DNA from: Pleurodeles waltl
Lineage: Eukaryota > Chordata > Amphibia > Caudata > Salamandridae
Length of the DNA: 64,000 nt
NCBI RefSeq assembly: GCF_031143425.1
Contig: NC_090445.1
Coordinates: 1,578,308,049 to 1,578,372,048 of the forward strand
Reading direction: 5' to 3'
In this document: in pieces, positions 57,601-64,000 of the stretch
Layout of the letters: each line of letters opens with the position of its first letter
Position numbering within the stretch: position 1 is the first letter of the stretch
Translations under genes and position numbers: made by a program
The notes under the pieces: model-generated
Database searches by the model: none
What the model was told of the DNA's origin: nothing
Seen by the model: only the letters and a program-made list of their open reading frames with translations

Positions 57601-58040
57601 AGCTGCATCATGGCTAGGATGGATGCTGTATCATTCATCCTGTCCATCAGCTTGCAGTGGTCACCTTGCAAAAAATTGACATCCAGTGAGACAGTGTTAA
57701 TGCGGGCCTCCCAGGAGATTATCAATTTCAAGATAGCCCTTAGTACCTTGTCAAACTGAGTAGAATGGGTTTGAAGAGTTGCTTTGAGATGTTGTAGGCC
57801 AGTCGAGGGTCCTGTTCGCAGGTGCAGAGGCCACTGTTGCCTCCCCAACATCAGTGGGCAATGATTTGGCAGTCTTGGGCTTTCCTATCATTGTAAACTA
57901 TTCTGGGTGTTCCTGGAGATGGCGTAAGAAGGAGAATTGTGGCAGGCTTCCGGCGGTCGCACCAAGGGCACATGTTCATGAGTCCATTAGATAGGGCAGG
58001 TTTACATGCGCATCGCAGGGCAATCAGGATGTGCGGCATG
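54658..58040 (-). pseudogene. L1 ORF1 pseudogene, copy B, split by LTR B
   Basis: The N-terminal coiled-coil part (57851 to 57576) reads THSTQFDKVLRAILKLIISW, then INTVSLDVNFLQGDHCKLMD. The RRM region lies at about 57566-57333 and 57280-57089. The C-terminal tail is on the other side of LTR B: SGSDLGDSHSSTAVVPRG and the stop near 54658 match the end of ORF1 in copy A. The LTR therefore landed inside the coding sequence. Frameshifts are present. Confidence 0.75.
54814..56967 (+). mobile_element. Solo LTR of the Gmr1-like family (copy B) inside L1 ORF1
   Basis: Runs from TGTTGGAACTGGCCC to AGACCCCATCTCTAACA. It aligns with 4190-6248 over both outer parts, including TATAAG at 55861-55866. The inner section (about 56130-56620) is unlike the other copies. 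The flanking pentamers CGGCT and CTGTT match poorly, so a duplication is not proven. Adjacent sequence on both sides is L1 ORF1. Confidence 0.85.
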
Positions 58041-58322
58041 ACAGAAGACCAAAGCTGGGTCAGTCAAGTGATTCTTCCCCTTGTGTGAGGGCTCCTGTTG
58101 CTTTGGGCGTCAAGCGGGAGTCAGGGTGCCCAGCGCCTGCTCTAGTCCATGTGCCCCAGTACTGTCCCAGACAGCAGAGGCACAATGGGCAATGGGTAAG
58201 GCCCCACAATCCTGTGGAGTCACTAACTGATGCCTGTCCCCGCAAACTGGTGCAAGGAGGGGGCCACTGGGTGGTGAGAGCCACAAGCTGAGGCTTTGTG
58301 CTGGGTGATGGATGAGGGTCGC

Positions 58323-60481
58323 TGTTAGAAATGGGGTCTTCAGTTGGCAGAGGTATTCACTTTTGTCCAAATAGGGACCACAATCCTAGTCAGGTCAAGT
58401 CACACACAATCCAAATTTATCCTGTGCCCACCCTCTGGTAGCTTGGCACTGAGCAGTCAGGCTTAACTTAGAAGGCAAAGTGTAAAGAATTTGTGCAATA
58501 AATCATACAGTAACACAGTGAAAACATCACAGAAATACACCACACAGGTTTAGAAAATATATGATATTTATCTGGTTAAATTAACGTCAAAACGATTCAA
58601 TAAGCACACGTTGAGATATCACTTTTGCAATATTAAAAAGAGTCTTAAATCTTAGAAATCAACAGTTGTCTGTTGTTTGCACAAAGTACCTGGTTTGTGT
58701 CAAAAATAACACACACAGAGACCACAGAGGAGGAAATGTGTGGAAAAATAGGGTGTGCGTCAGAATGTCCGGCGCAGCACACACAATGCATTGTTTCTTT
58801 CCACACTGTAAGGAGCTTTGCTTCGATTTCCGTGCAGTCTTGGTTCCTCACTGTGATGTAGGGATCTTTTTTATGCCCAGGGACAATGAATGAAAATCCT
58901 GGGTGGGTGGGATGAAGTCACAGGTGTTGCATTGATCTGGTAGCCGATGCGTTGAATTTTCTGTCACATGGCAGGCGCTGTCGATTCTTCACTCAGGAAG
59001 TGGGCTGTCTCATTCTGATTTGGCTGTGTGTCGATCCAGTAGGGCTGTGCGTCGAATTTCTAGTCTGATGGCAGGCGCTGCATGGATTCTTCACTCTGGA
59101 AGTCAGGCTGCGTCGTTCCGGTTCGGCTGTATGGCGATTTCATGGTCGCACCACGGCTGTGTGACAATTTTCGGCACACAAGATGTTACTTGAAGAGATT
59201 GAGTATTTTTGGCCCTGAGACTTCAGAAAACAGGAGGGCATCTCAATCCAAGCCTATGGAGAGCACTTCTCAGCAATGTCAGAGGTCAGCAGGGCAACAG
59301 CAGGGCAGCAGTCCTTCTCAACAAAGCAGTCCAGATGAGTCCTTTGGGCAGCCAGGCAGTTACGCTTGACAGGTTCCAGGTTCAGGTCCAGAAGTGTCTG
59401 ATTTGTTGGGGTCAGGTACCCAGTTTATATACTCAAAAATGCCTTTGAAGTTGGGGAGACTTCAAAGAGTGGTTTTGAAGTGCACAAGTTCCCCTTTCAG
59501 TACAGGTCTGTCTGCCAGGGTCCCAGTTGGGGGTTTGGCAGTCCATTGTGTGAGGGCCGGCCACTAGCCTTTGAAATGTAAGTGTCAGGCCCTCCACCCT
59601 TCCAGCACAGGAAGACCCATTCAGTATGCAGATGAGTGCAGGTGTGACTGAGTATCCTGTGTTTGTGGTTGTCTGGGTGAAATGCACAAGGAAGCTGTCA
59701 ACCAGACAATGATTGGAGACAGACTATAAGGCATAGATAGGTTTTAAGTGCAGAGAAATGCTCACTTTCTAAAAGTGTCATTTCTAAAATAGTAATATAA
59801 AATCCAACCTCACCAATAAGCAGTATTTTCTATTACCATTCTGGCCATACTAAATATGACCTGGTTACCCCTTTCTGATCAGAATCTACAACTCAAACAG
59901 TATATGAGGGTAGCTCTAATACTATCCTATGAAAGGAGCAGGCCTCACAGCAGTGGAAAACGAATTTAGGAGTTTTCCAAAACCAGGAGAAATAAACACA
60001 CATGTACCTGTCCTGCCTTTTACCTACATAACACCCTGTCCTATGGGTTACTTAAGGCCTACCTTAGGGATGACCTATATGTAGAAAAAGGGGAGTTTAA
60101 GGCTTAGCAAGTACTTTTAAATGCCAAGTCGAAGTGACAGTGAAACTACACACAGGCCTTGCAATGGCAGGCCTGAGACATGGTTAAGGGGCTACTTATG
60201 TGGGTGACACAGCCAGTGCTGCAGGCCCTCTGGTAACATTCAATTTTCAGGCCTGGGGCACATGTAGTGCACTTTACTAGGGACTTACAAGTAAATCAAA
60301 TATGCCAATTGGGATTGAACCAATGTTACCATGTTTAAGGGAGAGAGCATATGCACTTTAGCACTGGTTAGCAGTGGTAAGGTGTGCAGAGTCCTAAAAC
60401 CAGCAAATACAGTGTCAGAAAAGTGGAGGGAGGCAGGCAAAAAGTTGGGGGATGACCACCCTAAGGCTGTCAGGTCTAACA
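58323..60481 (-). mobile_element. Solo LTR of the Gmr1-like family (copy C) in the L1 5' leader
   Basis: On the + strand it begins TGTTAGAAATGGGGTC and ends AGGTCTAACA, a reversed copy of the family. TATATAAA is conserved on the - strand at 59424-59431. The flanking pentamers GTCGC and GCCAC agree at three positions. It sits upstream of ORF1 in L1 copy B. Its inner section (about 58900-59170) has tandem TGTGCGTCGA-like motifs comparable to LTR A. Confidence 0.88.
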
Positions 60482-61084
60482 GCCACTGTGGAGGCGAATG
60501 TTCTGTTGCTGGTATTACTAGTGCTTAGGTATGGCTATAGCAGTCGGGGTATCTCTCCATGTCCTCTATTCATGAGTGCCTGGAGGACTTCAGGTCAACA
60601 GTCGGCTCTCACCTGCTTCCAATTGTGGTAGGGCAACAAGAGGACAAAAGCCCTTGGCCTCCCATTCAGTGAACACAATCCTCACAGGCAACCGGGAAAT
60701 GTGAGTCGCCTACAACCAGGGTCCAGGAGTAGTAATGCAGGGATAGGGGAGAGACATTGGTTCATTTGAGGCTGGCCCACGTTGCACACAAGTCTTTATT
60801 AATGTGTAGTCAGCACGTGATCAAGGCCCCTGTCTGGTAATCAGTGGTGCTCTGCATGGGGAATGATTCCAAAAAATAATCGAGGTAGAGCAGATGACCT
60901 GCACATGTGGGAGATAGAAGTTCTGGAGGAGGCCCGCTGTCACTGTAGGCTGGCAGGCACTCTGAGACCCGCCGCAATGAGGCCAGTGTGTTGTGCGGCG
61001 GGCGCAGGGTCATGTACAGTTGGTGCATACCCTTTCAAGAGTGACACAGGAATGAATCTACGAGGAGTGGGCAAGGTTCTGTAG

Positions 61085-61310
61085 AGTCCCACGCTTTTAC
61101 TTCCAGATATAGACACCACATACTTTCGGGAGCACTCTCCCAGGAATCATTAAAACGTATTTTACAACACACATCTTTCTCTACCTGTGACATTACGACA
61201 TAAGCCTTGAAGAAGTCAAGTAGCGTTGACAGAACACATGTTGGCATTGTATGGGCATTGATGATTCGATTTAAAGAGAAAATCAAGCTATGACTTCTTA
61301 CCTGTGAATT
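61085..61310. mobile_element. Possible Penelope-like fragment with a hammerhead-like core
   Basis: About 225 bp interrupts the L1 5' leader. At 61204-61245 it has TTGAAGAA, a perfect 5-bp stem GTCAA/TTGAC with a six-base loop, then AGAAC. This resembles the CUGANGA-stem-GAAA core of hammerhead ribozymes found in Penelope-like retroelements, with two core positions changed. Outer stems were not found, so the identification is tentative. Confidence 0.3.
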
Positions 61311-62012
61311 CAATGTGGGTTTACTCAGTGTTCTCGAAGTTGCTGAATATGTATGGACCTTTTCCAGTTGAGGAAGTAAGGGTGGTTCTTCCTTCCATCT
61401 TCAGCACCAGACACTTGAGATGCTTGTTTTTGATTATAACGCTACGGTCACGATTGAATAGCGAGTGCAGCACTATTCTCAATCACCCCTCTGCTTCGAG
61501 TCTACTGTTCTGTAGAGAGGCCAGTGTCCTTCGGGGGGCCTCGGGTCAGCACTTGAAGCTGCTCACTCTCCTGTAGTGTTGGAGGGCTGTGCTGGTCTCT
61601 GCAGTAGAGTGCTGCCGCTCGCAGTCTCAGCTGCCCCCAGCAAACAGGTTCACAGCATCAAAAGGGACAGAGTCTCTCTATTTGGGAGGCACACACACTG
61701 CAGCAGCAGAAGGGGCCCCCTTCACACCTCCAGGTGTCAGGGGGCTCACTTGGTCTGATCTGCTAGCAACTTTAGGCTCGGGCCGGGTCTCCTCGTTGTA
61801 GGCCCAGTGGAGCTCCATGCACCAGCCAGTCTTGATGTTGTTCAGTCAGTCGACAGTGATTATTTTCAGCCCCTGATGGTAAGGCAAAATACAGTAGATG
61901 CAGGGTGCAATCAGGGCCGGGTGATTTAGGATGATGCGATGGGCAATTCATGGAGCTCTTTAGAAAACGTCCGTTATGGCCGCCATCTTGGCCATGCCAA
62001 GTCCCAAACTGT

Positions 62013-62389
62013 TCAGCTCCTTTTTTATCATGTGCGTTCATTTCTTGTAGCTGGATGAGTCCACAAGCTTGCGTGATGGTGGTTGATCTGATTATGCCTT
62101 TATCTCATTATAAATGTATGTCCAGACTTTTGCAGGATGTTTCCAATAGACCCTATCTCGGTTATATCAAAATATATTGGTACGCCTGTGGCAGGAAAAT
62201 CTTGCATAGTTAATAGCAGATTCACATCCACTGAACATGACAATCTCAAAGAGAACTCTGATCCTGAAGTTTAGAGGATGCTGGCTGCTACCAATGACTG
62301 TAACTCCCCTCACTTTAGGCCGCCATTTTGTTCTGTTTCAGCCGTAAAATTTGAGGTGACGCTTCCATGATTGATGGAATTTGATCTCA
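62013..62389. other. No recognised content
   Basis: Flank between the L1 duplication and the 41-bp minisatellite. Confidence 0.4.
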
Positions 62390-63840
62390 ATGTTTTGGTG
62401 GCATGGAGTATAACGTTATTGTTTATGATTTAGTGGATAGTGACTCTGTACTCAGCATTATCCTCAATTATTCATTTGTTACCATCTCTGCTCCTCATTA
62501 ATGTCAGTGATACTGTGAATGCCAGGTTTGTGCTACCCACTTACTACAATGATCAGTTATTACTACCAATCTAGGCACGAGTCACAAACCTTCTCAATCT
62601 AAATGTACCGGTGATATTCAGCTTTGTACTCAGCATTGATCTGAATGTTTAAGTGGATGCTGTCTCTGCACCCCAGATTAACCTTTATGATGCTGTGACG
62701 GATAGCTTTGCATTAACCTCAATGATCAGCTAAGGGACTAGCTCTGCTCAGCATTAATCTCAAAGAACTAATGGTAGGTAAGTCTACACTCTGCAGTAAT
62801 CTCATTTGTCTTTTGATAGCCAACTGTGCGCTCAACATTAATCTCATGGTGTTAGTCAGCTCTGTCCTCTGCGTAACCAGTGATCCTGTGGCAGCCAGCT
62901 CTGTGCTCAGTCTTGATTTCAGTGATCAGTTGGAAACTGTATTTCTTCTCAGCATGAATCTCAACTATTTGTAAATGGCCAGCTTTATGCTCTTTATTAT
63001 CATCTTTGATATGGTGGTGGCCAGCTGTGCAAACAGCATTCATCTCAATGAAATTCTGATGGCAGCTTTATGCTCTATATCCGGAGTCTCCAACCTTTTC
63101 TGTAATAAGAGCTACTTATGTTCAATAAAAGTCACCCTGTGGTACTAACACATATTATCGTTGTTGTGATAGTGACCACTTCAGACAAGATAACATTAGT
63201 GAACACCTTGTGTAAGATTACCAGTACCAAGGACTTCTGTTAATCAGTAGTACCGGCAGAAAGTTCCTCATCATGGGTAACACATAACATCCATAGCTAC
63301 AATGCCTGTATCACCAAAGTAATAATTTTAGCAATAAGCATTCCAAATGCAGAATAATTAATTATTGAAATATTAGCTTTGACTATTTTTGGTAAATTCT
63401 GATACTTTCTACAAATATCAGCTTATGGCTTCTGAAAATACACACATTTTTATTTTGTATGCATATCTTAGTTAAACCATGGAAAGACTTTAATTTTAAT
63501 TGGCTGGGCTGCACAACGGGGAGCTACTTGCTAGTAGCTGGAGATCTACTGGTTGGAGAAGCCTGCTCTATATTAACCTCTGTGTTCTGGTAGTGGTCAG
63601 CTGTGTTCACACGCCTTTAAGCTTGATGAACTGGCGGTAGCTAGTCCTGCATTTTCCATTAAACATAATGAACTGGTGATTACCAGTACTTTGGTATACT
63701 TAATGATCTGGTCCTTGCCAGTTCTGAAGTCTGCTATGATCTCAATGATCCGCTGGGGTCTGTCTGCAGAGGATTATGCCAGTGATCAGTGGTGGTCAAC
63801 TCCATGCTTGACATAAATGGCCAGTTTTTCCTTTTTGGTA
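62390..63840 (+). repeat. Degenerate 41-bp minisatellite (CTCAGCATTAATCTCAATGA family)
   Basis: The unit is approximately CTGTGCTCAGCATTAATCTC followed by AATGATCTGGTGGTGGCCAGCT. It recurs about every 41 bases with around twenty copies, interrupted by a hAT-like element at 63081-63565. Copies are well diverged. Confidence 0.8.
63081..63565. mobile_element. Non-autonomous hAT-like element with a perfect 8-bp duplication
   Basis: The ends CCGGAGTCTCCAACC and, reverse-complemented, CAGGCTTCTCCAACC are near-identical inverted repeats of the hAT type. CTCTATAT flanks it exactly at 63073-63080 and 63566-63573. The 485-bp interior is AT-rich and has no transposase. Removing the element and one octamer restores a minisatellite unit. 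Confidence 0.9.
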
Positions 63841-63899
63841 TGCCCAAGAACTGTTTTAGTCATCAGGGGTTTAACGTTCAACTAAATGTTCCTCTGCAT

Positions 63900-64000
63900 A
63901 TATGTATTTATTTCAGAGGTTTATGTAGCACACATATATTGTATTGTATTGTAATATAATAGTATTTATACAGCGCTTACTACCCCTGACGAGGCATTGA
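63900..64000 (+). repeat. Dispersed repeat 3' tail, cut by the window edge
   Basis: The TTGTATTGTATTGTAATATA stretch and TTTATACAGCGCTTACTACCCC near 63966-63987 resemble a common 3' tail of amphibian LINE/SINE families, as I recall it. It is truncated at 64000, so neither family nor strand is certain. Confidence 0.4.

Larger units (their letters stand above)
47185..61998 (-). mobile_element. Full-length L1 (copy B) broken by six nested insertions
   Basis: On the - strand the 5' end GGCATGGCCAAGATGGCGGC lies at 61998 and an A-rich tail ends at about 47185. Flanks AAATCCCAACCTGT (47171-47184) and AAGTCCCAAACTGT (61999-62012) match at 12 of 14 positions, a decayed target duplication. Removing the insertions (about 48765-48960, 50666-50844, 51160-54007, 54814-56967, 58323-60481, about 61085-61310) leaves about 7 kb, nearly the same as copy A (6971 bp). 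ORF1 and ORF2 are recognisable but broken. Confidence 0.88.

Overview
The window looks like vertebrate DNA from a very large, repeat-filled genome, most probably a salamander and plausibly a newt such as Pleurodeles. This is inferred from three things: one small gene spread over more than 30 kb, mixed full-length L1 elements, Ty3/gypsy LTRs of about 2 kb, hAT elements and palindromic MITEs, and many decayed minisatellites. No species-specific marker was tested.

One host gene is recognisable. It lies on the + strand and encodes a small CAP-superfamily protein related to GLIPR2/GAPR-1. Three coding exons are visible: 8284-8502, 35248-35325 and 38965-39125, the last with the stop codon. All joins are phase 1 with GT/AG borders. 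The introns are about 26.7 kb and 3.6 kb. The short first coding exon expected from the family was not found. Both histidines of the CAP tetrad are asparagine in this copy.

Layout. 1-6248: decayed + strand Ty3/gypsy element with the unusual order gag-PR-IN-RT-RH (Gmr1-like) and a roughly 2.1 kb 3' LTR. 6.2-16.7 kb: exon 2, a MITE, a LINE 3' fragment, two copies of a palindrome-bearing repeat and a small hairpin-rich element. 16796-23766: essentially full-length L1 on the - strand, with a 19-bp target duplication inside a purine-rich minisatellite. 25466-26174: hAT-like element. 29172-30691: internally deleted gypsy element with short LTRs and a GGGAC duplication. 31.3-32.0 kb: minisatellite carrying a hAT-like insertion. 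35.2-39.1 kb: exons 3 and 4, with a GC-rich element of about thirteen consecutive hairpins (35419-36038) just after exon 3. 39.1-47.2 kb: decayed tandem repeats. 47185-61998: a second full-length L1 on the - strand, broken by three LTRs, a palindromic MITE, an AT-rich insert and a possible Penelope-like fragment. 62.4-63.84 kb: 41-bp minisatellite holding a hAT-like element with a perfect 8-bp duplication. The window ends in a dispersed-repeat tail.

Apart from the CAP gene, all recognised coding sequence belongs to mobile elements and carries stops or frameshifts. The nesting orders events: the second L1 came first, and LTRs and MITEs landed in it later. No tRNA, rRNA, CRISPR array or operon was seen. 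Long stretches have no recognisable content and are marked as such.
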